Shown piece by piece: positions 6,181-13,988 of a stretch of 14,033 nucleotides of DNA. Below the pieces are notes generated by a model. The model searched no databases. It had not been told where the DNA came from and saw nothing but the letters and a program-made list of their open reading frames with translations. This DNA comes from an uncultured Eubacteriales bacterium (GTDB taxonomy: Bacteria; Bacillota; Clostridia; Monoglobales; Monoglobaceae): the NCBI GenBank assembly GCA_905198865.1, contig CAJKEB010000045.1, positions 1-14,033 of the forward strand, written 5' to 3'. The position numbers and the translations under genes were made by a program. How positions within the stretch are numbered: position 1 is the stretch's first letter; every line of letters begins with the position of its first letter.

Positions 6181-6900
6181 ATGACTATTGCAGTCGCTGA
6201 CGATTTAGAATGTGACCGCGCAAATCTGTGCCTGCTTCTGAAAAAGTATTTTGCCGCTAAGAATACGGAGGTCAATATATCCGTTTTTTCGGACGGCAGT
6301 CAGCTTATAAATGATTTTAATAAAGGAAAATATCAGCTTATATTTCTTGATATTTATATGAAGGATATGAATGGTATTGACACAGCAAAGCTCATTCGTT
6401 CAAAGGACAGCTCCTGTCCCATTGTGTTCATTACCACAAGCAACAGCTTTGCCGCCGAAAGCTATGAGGTGAATGCCTGCGGTTATCTGATAAAGCCGGT
6501 TACGGAGGAGAAATTGTTTGCCGTAATGGACAGACTCACATATAACCATTTATACAACACGCGTACGCTTACAATCCGTTCAAAAGGTAAAAACAGCGTT
6601 GACGCAGATATACGCTATGCGGATATCTTATATATAGACGTGATGAAAAAGGTTGTCCGCGTACATACAAAGGATAAAATAATTGAAATTGCAAACACAT
6701 TTTCCGAATGTGCCGAAATTCTTCTTAATGATAATCGTTTTTCAAACTGCTGCCGCAGCATTATCGTGAATTTTGATTATGTGACCGGAATTTCGGGAAA
6801 TGATTTTCAGCTGTCAAACGGTGATATGGTATCTATCAGAAATCACGGTGGACAAATGGTAAAAAAAGATTATATGAGCTACAGACTGAAAACGTTATAG
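6181..6900 (+). CDS. LytTR-family response regulator (AgrA/VirR type)
   Basis: This 239-residue protein has an N-terminal receiver domain: acidic pair Asp7-Asp8 in VADDLE, phosphoacceptor Asp57 in LIFLDIYMKDMNG, Thr85/86 in VFITTS and Lys105 in YLIKPV. All key residues are present, so phosphorylation is expected. A LytTR DNA-binding domain follows from about residue 130 (YADILYIDVMKKVVRVHTKD, FSNCCRSIIVNFDYV, SNGDMVSIRN). The ATG at 6181 is preceded by GGTGGTGATGGT; a TTG at 6166 is possible but less likely. It is the first gene of a three-gene operon ending with a GHKL kinase, its obvious partner. The direct repeats at 6083-6118 suggest that it controls its own operon. Confidence 0.9.
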   Translation: MTIAVADDLECDRANLCLLLKKYFAAKNTEVNISVFSDGSQLINDFNKGKYQLIFLDIYMKDMNGIDTAKLIRSKDSSCPIVFITTSNSFAAESYEVNACGYLIKPVTEEKLFAVMDRLTYNHLYNTRTLTIRSKGKNSVDADIRYADILYIDVMKKVVRVHTKDKIIEIANTFSECAEILLNDNRFSNCCRSIIVNFDYVTGISGNDFQLSNGDMVSIRNHGGQMVKKDYMSYRLKTL

Positions 6901-6909
6901 GTGATTATT

Positions 6910-9003
6910 ATGAAAAAATATGTTTTAACTATTTTAATTGCAGCTATGGCTATACTTTTCAATATTACCGCGCTGGCGGAGGATGAGTTATATTCCGAAG
7001 CAGTAACTGAAACCGACAGCGTTGTTTTTTGCGGTGAAGAAAATTCCGAAAATTTAACTTCGGCGGATAATCCGTCAGACGAGTCTGGTGCTTCGGAAGA
7101 ACCGTCAGGGTCAGCAGAACCGACAAACGAGCCTAACGCATCGGACGAACCGTCGCCGTCAACAGAACCATCACCGTCAGACAAGCCTGTCGATTCAGAC
7201 GAACCGTCGCCGTCAACAGAACCATCACCGTCAGACAAGCCCGTCGCTTCGGACGAACCGTCATCGTCAACAGAACCGTCACCGTCAGACAAGCCTGTCG
7301 ATTCAGACGAACTGTCGCCGTCAGAGCAACCGACACCGTCAGACAAGCCTGAAAATTCTGACACCACTGACGATAGCTCCGCTACAGACCAAAATGACGA
7401 GGAAACCGAATCTGTCGAAATTATTGACATCATTACCTCATCCTCAATATATCTGCAATTTTTCCCGACCGGTCAGCCTGTCGGAGATATTGAGCTGCCG
7501 GAATATGTATACGCGCAGACAGGGCCGCGCAGCTTTCTTGAATGTGATGTTGACTGGGAAAATGCAAACGAAATAGACACGTCTGCCGCAGGCAGACAGG
7601 TGCTGCGCGGTACTCTGATTGCGCCCGAAGGGATTTCATTTGACGGCGGCTTAGAGCCTGTCGTTGAAATTCCGCTTCTTATGTACGATGAAAACGGCGA
7701 GGGCACAGAGGTTCTTATGCCGTCTGAAATTACATCTTCAACCATTCTTATACCCTTAAATGCCAATCCCGATGAATATATCAATACGGATAACCAATAC
7801 ACGCTTTATACCCAAAACGGCGACCGCTTCTATGCGAAAGCGGTATGGGAGGATATTGTTCCCTTTACCGAATGCGGAGAATACACCGTAACAGGACGCC
7901 TTGCGCTTCCCTGCGGTATAAAGGCTGAACAGGAAGAAGATTTATTGCTTGAACAGAAATTCTTTGTAATGAAAGAGGACAAAATTTATCTTGATTTTGT
8001 GACAATAGAAAACGGAGAAATTGTATGCACATGGCTTAAAGCAATTGACGACAGCGATAATATAGAGGTGTATTACTCGCCGGACAACGAGGATTGGCAA
8101 GTCGATGATTTATACGGCTTTGCAATAGATAACGCCTTTATAATACCCACAGCGTTTTTAACACCCGATACTAATTATTATTTCAGACTGAAATACGATG
8201 ATGAATTCACGGATATACTGTTCGTAAACATAACAGCCGATGAAATATCGGAAAATATTATACAGGGTGACCGTGACGGCGGTGACACCGCCCATCAGGA
8301 ATTACCTGCCTACATCGAGGAAACAAAGCCGTCATCATCGGCTTCTTCCCATTTGGACGCATCAGCGCACTCAGGCTCTGGCAGCGGCGGCGGAAAAGAG
8401 ATTTCGGTTATTGCAAGCGGCACAGACGTTTTGGCTGAATCCAAAAACAGCGATACTCTGTTTTCTGTAGGCATCCCTGTCGAGACCAGCGCCCCAAGCG
8501 AAATGACCGACAGCACAACAACAGAAATTTCAGGTGCGCGTATAGAGGATATGCTTGAAGTAAATCCGAACAATATTGTTTTTGAAAAGGACGGTATTTC
8601 TGTTGAGCTTGCTCCTGATTTTGTTGACAGAAATAATATCAAACCGGATGACATTGTAAATGTAGCAATTGACAGAAAAGGGGATCGCTTCACTCTTAAT
8701 ATCTCCGCAAAAGGAAATGAAATAAATGAGATACCCGGCACTGTAGTAAAATTCCCCATCAGCAACGATACTGCGCCGACTGTCACATCAGATGATGGTA
8801 CTCAATATCAGACAGTGCTGACCGATAACATCGCCTCACTTGAGATTGACAAAACAGGTACATACACATCAGATGACTTAGCCGATGATAAAAATGCGGA
8901 TAATGACAAGGGCGGATTTCCGGTTATATACTGTATAATCGGAGCTATCGTCATAGCTGCCGCAGCAGTTCTTTTATGGAGGAAACTGCGCCATGGAAAA
9001 TAA
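6910..9003 (+). CDS. membrane-anchored, repeat-bearing surface protein within the two-component operon
   Basis: This 697-residue protein has a signal peptide (residues 1-23, ending ITALA) and a C-terminal membrane helix (about 671-690) with a short basic tail, so it should be exported and stay anchored. After an acidic stretch come four 18-residue Pro/Ser/Asp units (residues 78-149), a wall-spanning-type linker. Then follow two Ig-like regions resembling bacterial Big_4 domains (IELPEYVY and DVDWENA with AGRQVLRGTL; AKAVWEDI with CGEYTVTGRL), an FN3-like segment (EIVCTWLKA, TPDTNYYFRLKY), a Ser/Gly linker, and a membrane-proximal beta-rich region. There is no LPXTG motif. The ATG at 6910 follows AGGTGA just after the regulator stop, and the 3' end overlaps the kinase start by 11 nt. 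Tight coupling suggests a role as ligand receptor, co-sensor or target of the kinase. I recognise no named family for the whole protein. Confidence 0.85.
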   Translation: MKKYVLTILIAAMAILFNITALAEDELYSEAVTETDSVVFCGEENSENLTSADNPSDESGASEEPSGSAEPTNEPNASDEPSPSTEPSPSDKPVDSDEPSPSTEPSPSDKPVASDEPSSSTEPSPSDKPVDSDELSPSEQPTPSDKPENSDTTDDSSATDQNDEETESVEIIDIITSSSIYLQFFPTGQPVGDIELPEYVYAQTGPRSFLECDVDWENANEIDTSAAGRQVLRGTLIAPEGISFDGGLEPVVEIPLLMYDENGEGTEVLMPSEITSSTILIPLNANPDEYINTDNQYTLYTQNGDRFYAKAVWEDIVPFTECGEYTVTGRLALPCGIKAEQEEDLLLEQKFFVMKEDKIYLDFVTIENGEIVCTWLKAIDDSDNIEVYYSPDNEDWQVDDLYGFAIDNAFIIPTAFLTPDTNYYFRLKYDDEFTDILFVNITADEISENIIQGDRDGGDTAHQELPAYIEETKPSSSASSHLDASAHSGSGSGGGKEISVIASGTDVLAESKNSDTLFSVGIPVETSAPSEMTDSTTTEISGARIEDMLEVNPNNIVFEKDGISVELAPDFVDRNNIKPDDIVNVAIDRKGDRFTLNISAKGNEINEIPGTVVKFPISNDTAPTVTSDDGTQYQTVLTDNIASLEIDKTGTYTSDDLADDKNADNDKGGFPVIYCIIGAIVIAAAAVLLWRKLRHGK
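7141..7356 (+). repeat. 54-bp tandem repeat, four units, in the surface protein linker
   Basis: Units at 7141-7194, 7195-7248, 7249-7302 and 7303-7356 each encode 18 residues of the type SDEPSPSTEPSPSDKPVD. The first two are almost identical at the DNA level and the fourth has diverged most. Frame is preserved, so copy-number change would alter linker length only. Confidence 0.85.
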
Positions 9004-10900
9004 AACGAATATACGCTCCTTTGCTGCTGTATTTTTCATTGCGGCGCTGCTTTCCGTTTTGATTTTTCAGCTTTTATATCATCACAACAATAAGTATAAA
9101 TATGAGGGCAGACAGCCTATAAACGGAATTTTATCCATAGACGGCACCGATATGGAGAAAACACCGCTGCGTTTTTTAATCCGCGATTGGGAATTTTATG
9201 AAAATCAGCTTCTTACTCCCTCGGATTTTGCAGACGGTGTTGCAGGCGCGTATAAGCAGTACGTTTCCATCGGAGAATACAGCTCAATGAGCACTCACAA
9301 TAATTCCTCTGCGCCCTATGGCACAGGCACATACCGTCTTAACCTTGTGCTCCCCGATCAGGAGGCGGCATACGCCCTTGAGCTTCCGGAAATTTTTTCC
9401 GCCTATGAGCTATATATCGGGGACAAGCTTTTTCTTAAAATGGGCAATATACATGATTATTCTCCGGAGATTCAGGAGCGCGTTGTCATATTCAACGCAT
9501 CAGCTTTGACGCCTGTGACAATCTGTGTGAGTGATTATTCAGGTATGTACAGCGGTATGGTTTATCCGCCTGCTTTCGGTACGCCCTATGCGGTGAATAT
9601 TGTGAGGGATATACGGATTTTTGCATACTGCTGTGTTTTTATACTTACAGCGCTGATGTTTCTTCTGTCGCTTTACGTTGCCGCTGTCGGCAGACACAAA
9701 ACAACCGCTATCTTTACAATTCTTTGTCTTGCTGCCGCAGGATATACCTGTTATCCTCTGCTGCATATATATTTCAGCATGTACGGAAACATATCTTATA
9801 TATCCGAACGCTTCTGCGCCTACCTCGTATACTGCCTGATAATAATTCTGCAAAACAGAATATGCGGTATTGGCAAAAAAATAAGCCGCATTTCCTCGGT
9901 TACAGGTATAGCCGTATGCGCGGTGGCTTTTTTGTCCGGCATTCTGATGCCTGTTTGCGGAATGCCCGTGCGTACAGCCTTTTCAACGATTTCCGAGATT
10001 TATAAATGGTGTACGGCGCTGTATCTTATATTCACAAGCATATATGCCATTGCAAAAAAGCTGTATTACACGCATGCGCTGCTGTTCGGTATAACCGTCT
10101 TTGCCATGTCGCTTCTTTTTGACAGGATATATTCGCTTTATGAGCCGATATGCGGCGGCTGGTTTCCGGAAATAGGCTGCTGTGTTATGATTATTACTCT
10201 CGGCTATGAGCATTGGCGTGAAATATCAGCCGCATACCATACGAGAATTGCTTTCAGCGAGGAGCGTCGTCAGATGGAACGGCAGATAGCCATACATAAG
10301 GAAAATTATGTTCGTCTGACTGAAAAAATAGACGAAGCAAGAAAGCTTCGCCATGATTTGCGTCAGCATTTCCGCGTGATGAGTAGCTTTTTGAAAAACA
10401 ATCAGTATGATAATCTTAACGAATACTTAAACAATTATTTCGAAAATGTAGATATTTCAGCGCCGATTGTGTTCTGCAATAACAGCACTTTGGACGCGCT
10501 TTTTAATTATTATTCGGGGATTGCACAGAAAAACGGAATTGAATTTAATATTTCACTTGCCGCACAAAATGATATACCTATTTCCGACACGGATTTGAGC
10601 ATTCTGTTCGGTAATCTTATTGAGAATGCTATAGAAGCCTGTGAACATCAGAAATTTGGCTCACGAAAAATAAGTCTGCGCGGAAAAGCCGATGATGAAC
10701 AGATTATTTTTGAGATTAAAAATACCTTTACCGGCGAAATAAAAAAGCGTGGCTTCGTATTTTATTCCTCTAAACATAGCGGATTAGGAATAGGACTTGA
10801 ATCCGTAAAGGAAATCGTCAGCAAATACGGCGGCGTTATTGATATTTCGGACAACAATAATATATTCACAGTGTCGCTTGCTATTTCACTGAACATATAG
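8993..10900 (+). CDS. 7TM GHKL sensor histidine kinase with extracellular DISM-like domain
   Basis: This 635-residue kinase has an N-terminal membrane helix (about 9-29) and an extracellular domain (about 30-205) resembling 7TMR-DISM extracellular beta-sandwich domains (GTGTYRLNLVLP, ALELPEIFSAYELYIGDKL). Six or seven further membrane helices follow to about residue 405, then a coiled-coil linker and a cytoplasmic kinase. The phosphoacceptor is His454 in KLRHDLRQHF. The N box is NLIENAIEAC (541-550) and the G box GLGIG (597-601), both of GHKL type. This pairs with LytTR regulators in Agr-like systems, although the extracellular carbohydrate-binding-like domain is unlike AgrC. GGAGGAAA precedes the ATG inside the end of the surface protein gene, so translation is coupled. 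The ligand is unknown; a glycan, or the neighbouring surface protein, would fit. Confidence 0.9.
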   Translation: MENKTNIRSFAAVFFIAALLSVLIFQLLYHHNNKYKYEGRQPINGILSIDGTDMEKTPLRFLIRDWEFYENQLLTPSDFADGVAGAYKQYVSIGEYSSMSTHNNSSAPYGTGTYRLNLVLPDQEAAYALELPEIFSAYELYIGDKLFLKMGNIHDYSPEIQERVVIFNASALTPVTICVSDYSGMYSGMVYPPAFGTPYAVNIVRDIRIFAYCCVFILTALMFLLSLYVAAVGRHKTTAIFTILCLAAAGYTCYPLLHIYFSMYGNISYISERFCAYLVYCLIIILQNRICGIGKKISRISSVTGIAVCAVAFLSGILMPVCGMPVRTAFSTISEIYKWCTALYLIFTSIYAIAKKLYYTHALLFGITVFAMSLLFDRIYSLYEPICGGWFPEIGCCVMIITLGYEHWREISAAYHTRIAFSEERRQMERQIAIHKENYVRLTEKIDEARKLRHDLRQHFRVMSSFLKNNQYDNLNEYLNNYFENVDISAPIVFCNNSTLDALFNYYSGIAQKNGIEFNISLAAQNDIPISDTDLSILFGNLIENAIEACEHQKFGSRKISLRGKADDEQIIFEIKNTFTGEIKKRGFVFYSSKHSGLGIGLESVKEIVSKYGGVIDISDNNNIFTVSLAISLNI

Positions 10901-10917
10901 CGCGGCATTCACCGCAC

Positions 10918-10950
10918 AAAAATAACGTCTGCTTTCGCAGACGTTATTTT
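10918..10950. terminator. bidirectional Rho-independent terminator (copy 2 of the 32-bp repeat)
   Basis: The 13-bp stem with TTTC loop is identical over 32 bp to 3092-3123 and is followed by one more T here. It lies between the convergent kinase gene (stop at 10900) and the fprA remnant (stop at 10959) and has T-runs suited to both strands. Confidence 0.85.
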
Positions 10951-10958
10951 CATGTCAA

Positions 10959-11290
10959 TTATCTTCCCAGAGCCGCGCGCAGCTCCTTAGCCATTTCTTC
11001 CATTTCGGCAATATTGCTTTCCTTCATTGTTGATTTGATTGTAACCGCCTTTTCAAGCACCGTCATATTCTTTAAGCCCTCAAGTGCCGCGCGGATATGC
11101 TTTGCAGCCATTGGGCCCCATGAACCGTTTTCTATAATTGCGACCGTTCTGTTTCTGTATGTCTTTGACTTAAGGTGTGCCAAAAAGTCCTCCATACACG
11201 GGAACAAGCCGCCGTCATATGTGGCGCTTGCAAGAACAAGTCCGTCATATCTGAACGCGTCCTCAACCGCCTCCGCCATATCGTCTTGCC
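10959..11290 (-). pseudogene. fprA: FprA-family flavodiiron protein, C-terminal flavodoxin part only
   Basis: About 107 residues match the end of the flavodoxin-like domain of class A flavodiiron proteins, which reduce O2 or NO using a diiron site and FMN: DMAEAVEDAFRYDGLVLASA, TYDGGLFPCMEDFLAHLK, TVAIIENGSWGPMAAKHI and KAVTIKSTMKESN. A complete protein is about 400 residues, with a metallo-beta-lactamase-fold diiron domain first. All of that domain and the start of the flavodoxin domain are missing. The open frame continues upstream to an ATG at 11354, but those residues are the amidoligase gene read out of frame. The break is within 11275-11290. The remnant cannot carry the oxidase activity. 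Its own 3' end and terminator are intact, so this looks like resident chromosome cut by the mobile segment to its right. Confidence 0.8.
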
Positions 11291-12060
11291 CATCTGTTAG
11301 CCTGTCCTTCTGTGCGGCGGCTGAATTTAAGGATTTCATTCCAGAACTTTTCATAGAAATACAGGATTTTGGCTATCGTGGCTTCCTGCTCCTCATATGT
11401 GTCTCCTAAACCCTTTCTGCTGATATGTACATGCAAACCACATGTACGCGCCTGATGACTCCGGTATTCGAGCTCAATTGCTTTCTGCATAATCTTCTGC
11501 CACGGCATATTATGCAAATGATAATCCAGTGTCATCGGGTGTGACACCATTTCGAAGCCGTCATCAAGAGAACCATCGTGCTTAATATACATATGATTGT
11601 TCGTATTATTGGCAACACCTAATATTTTTTCGGCACAACAATCACATTCCCCGCTTTCATCAATTTCAAGCTCCACACCGTAATACCGCCCGCCTGTTCC
11701 ATAAAAAATCGGTTCGGGCTTGTAGTAATAATCATGGATTATCTGATCGTCCTCATGTTCGTGATAACAGTCATGGCAATATGGATACTCCCTGTCATAA
11801 TCGTCACCACGATAATACGCTTCATCAAGACTTATTACTCTGTCACAGCCATCGCATCGTGTGTAATACGTTTCATAACATCCTTCGCATAAGTCATCGT
11901 CTACTGTATCATCCACCAGTACCCTTTCACCGCAATGCCGGCATGTCACTGTTCCCAATTCAAAACAGTCCTGACACATATGCATTCCATTTACTACATG
12001 CTCCTCTGACGGCTCATATTCATTACCGCAGATTTCACAAATTAATTTTGTTTCTTTCAT
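11263..12060 (-). pseudogene. zinc-ribbon amidoligase-family protein, C-terminus lost
   Basis: Read from the ATG at 12060 (AGGAGGAATCTCAAA before it), the protein has six CxxC pairs (8/11, 29/32, 40/43, 58/61, 69/72, 95/98), suggesting three treble-clef or ribbon-like zinc sites. It then has the core of the putative amidoligase family (COOH-NH2 ligase fold): YYGVELEID at 127-134, KHDGSLDDGFEMVSHP at 160-175 and CGLHVHISRKG at 207-217. The last native-looking residues are KFSRRTEGQANRWARRYG. The frame then runs into fprA sequence, giving GGG and a stop, so roughly the last third of a normal amidoligase is missing. The family is proposed to form amide bonds; the zinc-ribbon version is a recurrent cargo protein of clostridial elements. 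A DUF960 gene starts just upstream, 13 nt away, probably as one operon. Confidence 0.8.
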
Positions 12061-12073
12061 TTTGAGATTCCTC

Positions 12074-12361
12074 CTAATATTCGTAATTAAATAACATTGT
12101 GCAGTGTGTTTCATCGTCTATCACAAAAATCTTTGCATTTAAAAAAGGAACATCTGTTTTTATCAGATATTCCCTCTTATATTCCGGCTCTTCTTGTGAA
12201 TGGACAATTTTCTGTATTCCATTTTCCTCTGACAATTCAAATACCTGAAGATAATCCTTCCTGACTTCCATCATGTCAATCAGATTCCACATGATAGCCT
12301 GCAGAACTATCGGGACGTTCTCTGATACTCCTCTTGTTGCCAGACGTTTTCCATTAAACAT
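12074..12361 (-). CDS. DUF960 family protein
   Basis: This 95-residue protein matches my knowledge of DUF960 (MFNGKRLATRGVSENVPI, LQAIMWNLIDMM, DYLQVFELSEENG, QKIVHSQEEPEYKREYL). It is a small cytoplasmic family with no established function, common on phages, plasmids and conjugative elements of Firmicutes. I chose the ATG at 12361 because GGAGGTGAAAAAT precedes it. A longer in-frame start at 12409 overlaps the rep gene end and lacks a ribosome site. It appears complete and sits 13 nt upstream of the amidoligase start codon, so the pair was probably co-transcribed after the rep-like gene. Confidence 0.85.
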   Translation of the reverse strand: MFNGKRLATRGVSENVPIVLQAIMWNLIDMMEVRKDYLQVFELSEENGIQKIVHSQEEPEYKREYLIKTDVPFLNAKIFVIDDETHCTMLFNYEY

Positions 12362-12401
12362 ATTTTTCACCTCCTGCTTTATATTCAAATGAATAATATA
12401 T

Positions 12402-13103
12402 TTACACAAAATCAGCTATATCTGTCAGCTGAAACTTTCGTTTTAGAAAGTCAATATAATTCTTAAAACATCTCGCTTCGCATCTTAAAATATTAGGGTA
12501 CTTTTTGACCTGAATATCTTCTGTCAGAATTTGGTGCAATTTATTGTAAAATGAAAGCTCTACATAGTTATATCTTGTAAATGTGGCTTCTTCCTTTGGC
12601 ACCACGTATCTTCCTGCACGTTTATCTTTAATAAATTTCTGATGGTATTTTATATTGGGAATGTACGATTGATTAATTTGTTTTATCCATTCTTTAACCT
12701 GCGTTTCCGATCCCAAAATTATATTCGAACAGAAATCCAATCTTACTAAATGGCATTCATTTAGTAATGGTAAATATGATGATATTGTTTTCAACAAATC
12801 ATTCACTTGCGGTATTATTTTGTAAGCATCATTGGCATGGAACACATTCAAATAATCTCCGCCATCAAAACACCGCGTAGGATTAATCCTATAGTTAATA
12901 TGAACCACATAATGTTTTTCATCAATATTAACTCGATATAAATAAATAAGTATCCCTCTTCCCTTTAGTCCATCAAATTTTTTCCTATTCTCATTGTGCT
13001 TGTCGGGGTAATAAAGTGATTTATACTGCACAAAATCATTGTGTACATTTTTATATTCATAATCCTTTAATGTACATCCGACTTCAAAAGTATGTAAATT
13101 CAT
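12402..13103 (-). CDS. rolling-circle-type replication initiation-like protein
   Basis: This 233-residue protein shows the pattern of small plasmid/phage Rep proteins of Firmicutes: HYVVHINYRINPTRCF, then LNECHLVRLDFCSN, NYVELSFYNKLHQ and ILRCEARCFKNYI. The RLDFC and LRCEARC strands resemble the conserved strands of Rep_trans/phage CRI-like initiators. I cannot identify a catalytic tyrosine with confidence. Family members I recall are longer, and this one ends soon after the LRCEARC strand, so a C-terminal truncation is possible. AAAGGAG lies upstream of the ATG at 13103. The intergenic region upstream carries a palindrome and a TATAAT. Its place next to DUF960, an excisionase and an integrase supports a mobile-element replication or processing role. 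Confidence 0.6.
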   Translation of the reverse strand: MNLHTFEVGCTLKDYEYKNVHNDFVQYKSLYYPDKHNENRKKFDGLKGRGILIYLYRVNIDEKHYVVHINYRINPTRCFDGGDYLNVFHANDAYKIIPQVNDLLKTISSYLPLLNECHLVRLDFCSNIILGSETQVKEWIKQINQSYIPNIKYHQKFIKDKRAGRYVVPKEEATFTRYNYVELSFYNKLHQILTEDIQVKKYPNILRCEARCFKNYIDFLKRKFQLTDIADFV

Positions 13104-13185
13104 AGTTTACATGCTCCTTTCATAAATAATTTATTCCACAAAACTGCATAACTAGTGTCAGATAAAAAAACACTCAGTTGCCTGA

Positions 13186-13206
13186 TAAATTGTGGCTTAC
13201 AATTTA
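13186..13206. promoter_or_regulatory. 8-bp inverted repeat upstream of rep; operator or origin candidate
   Basis: TAAATTGT and ACAATTTA are perfect inverted arms around GGCTT. A minus-strand TATAAT lies at 13221-13216, so the palindrome would cover the first transcribed bases of a rep transcript. A repressor operator or a replication nick-site hairpin are both possible. The rest of the 13104-13365 spacer is AT-rich and I see no gene in it. Confidence 0.4.
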
Positions 13207-13365
13207 GTTAAGCTGATTATAAAAATAAATATTCTATTCTTTTGCATAACCTATATAGTCCTAAAAAACAGATATTAACAGCTACAAATTGTTTTATTGC
13301 AATGTTTAAAACTGTTATTTTTAATTTACATCTGTCCAACATTAAATTAAGGAAGGTGATGCTTT

Positions 13366-13554
13366 ATGTTTATGTCTGATGAAGAAATGCCAAGCGTTCT
13401 GACTTTTGAAGAAGCTCGCGAATATCTTTATGTAAGCAGGAATACACTGCTCAACCTGCTTCATAGTAAAACGCTGAAGGGGTTTAAAGTCGGCAATAGA
13501 TGGAGAATCCGTAAAGATGATCTCTTTGAATTTACAAAAAAAGAATGGTGGTGA
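13366..13554 (+). CDS. xis: excisionase-like helix-turn-helix protein
   Basis: This 62-residue protein has the MerR-like winged HTH of the excisionase/DNA-binding family: LTFEEAREYLYVSRNTLLNL as the helix-turn-helix and GFKVGNRWRIRKDDLFEFTKK as the wing and last helix. Such proteins bend DNA at attachment sites and steer integrases towards excision, or act as small regulators. AAGGAAGGTGATGCTTT precedes the ATG; an in-frame ATG two codons later is an alternative. It is convergent with the integrase remnant, with a shared hairpin over its stop codon. It looks intact, although its presumed partner is not. Confidence 0.8.
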   Translation: MFMSDEEMPSVLTFEEAREYLYVSRNTLLNLLHSKTLKGFKVGNRWRIRKDDLFEFTKKEWW

Positions 13555-13572
13555 CCCATTACAAGTCACCAC
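13548..13572 (-). terminator. hairpin between xis and the integrase remnant
   Basis: GTGGTGAC and GTCACCAC pair perfectly over 8 bp around a 9-nt loop. On the minus strand the hairpin is followed after five bases by a run of seven T, so it fits as the integrase terminator. On the plus strand the T-tract is poor. It overlaps the xis stop codon. Confidence 0.55.
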
Positions 13573-13592
13573 TTCCTCTATTTGATAATGTA

Positions 13593-13988
13593 TTACAGCC
13601 CCTTCATTGCATCTCTCAACTGATCTATGCTTTCATGCACATAGGTGTCATATGTAATCTGCACCCCCGAATGTCCCAACAGTCTGCTTATAAGCTTCAC
13701 ATCCACACAATTATCAAATAGCCAGGATGCGAAGCTATGACGCAATATATGTACTCCGCTCGCTTCAATACCTGCTGCTTTATAAATAGCATTAACAGAT
13801 TTAGCAAGGTTGTGAGGCGATAGATGTGTATCTTTGTCAGTGGTGAATATAAAATCTTCATCATCGCCACGATAATATAAATCCCTATGTTTCGAGATAG
13901 CTTCAAATGCTTTATCACAAAGCGGAATGATTCTCATACCCGATGCCGTCTTGACTGTCTTTTGTATAACAAGCGAACGATGTTGGTA
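13593..13988 (-). pseudogene. int: tyrosine recombinase (integrase) C-terminal part
   Basis: This is the C-terminal half of a phage/ICE-type tyrosine integrase. The frame shows VIQKTVKTASGMRIIPL, the box II HxxR in VHILRHSFASWLF, LLGHSGVQIT, and the nucleophile Tyr in DTYVH. An ATG at 13937 gives 114 residues, but integrase-like sequence continues upstream to about 13970 before a TGA at 13989-13991. The arm-binding and core-binding domains and the box I arginine are absent, and the sequence from about 13991 to the window end does not look like integrase in any frame. A complete enzyme is about 350-400 residues, so this remnant should be inactive. A frameshift with the remainder beyond the window is less likely but not excluded. 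Confidence 0.8.

Noticed and set aside
6901..6909. GTG at 6901 as the surface protein start
   Set aside because: It directly follows the regulator stop with no ribosome site; the ATG at 6910 has AGGTGA upstream and begins a standard signal peptide.
6879..7433. Long minus-strand open frame rich in Ser/Asp/Gly
   Set aside because: It is the antisense of the 54-bp repeats of the surface protein; its repetitive composition mirrors them, and it has no ribosome site or family features.
9539..9853. 104-codon minus-strand frame inside the kinase gene
   Set aside because: It is antisense to the transmembrane region of the kinase; no start signal and no recognisable motif.
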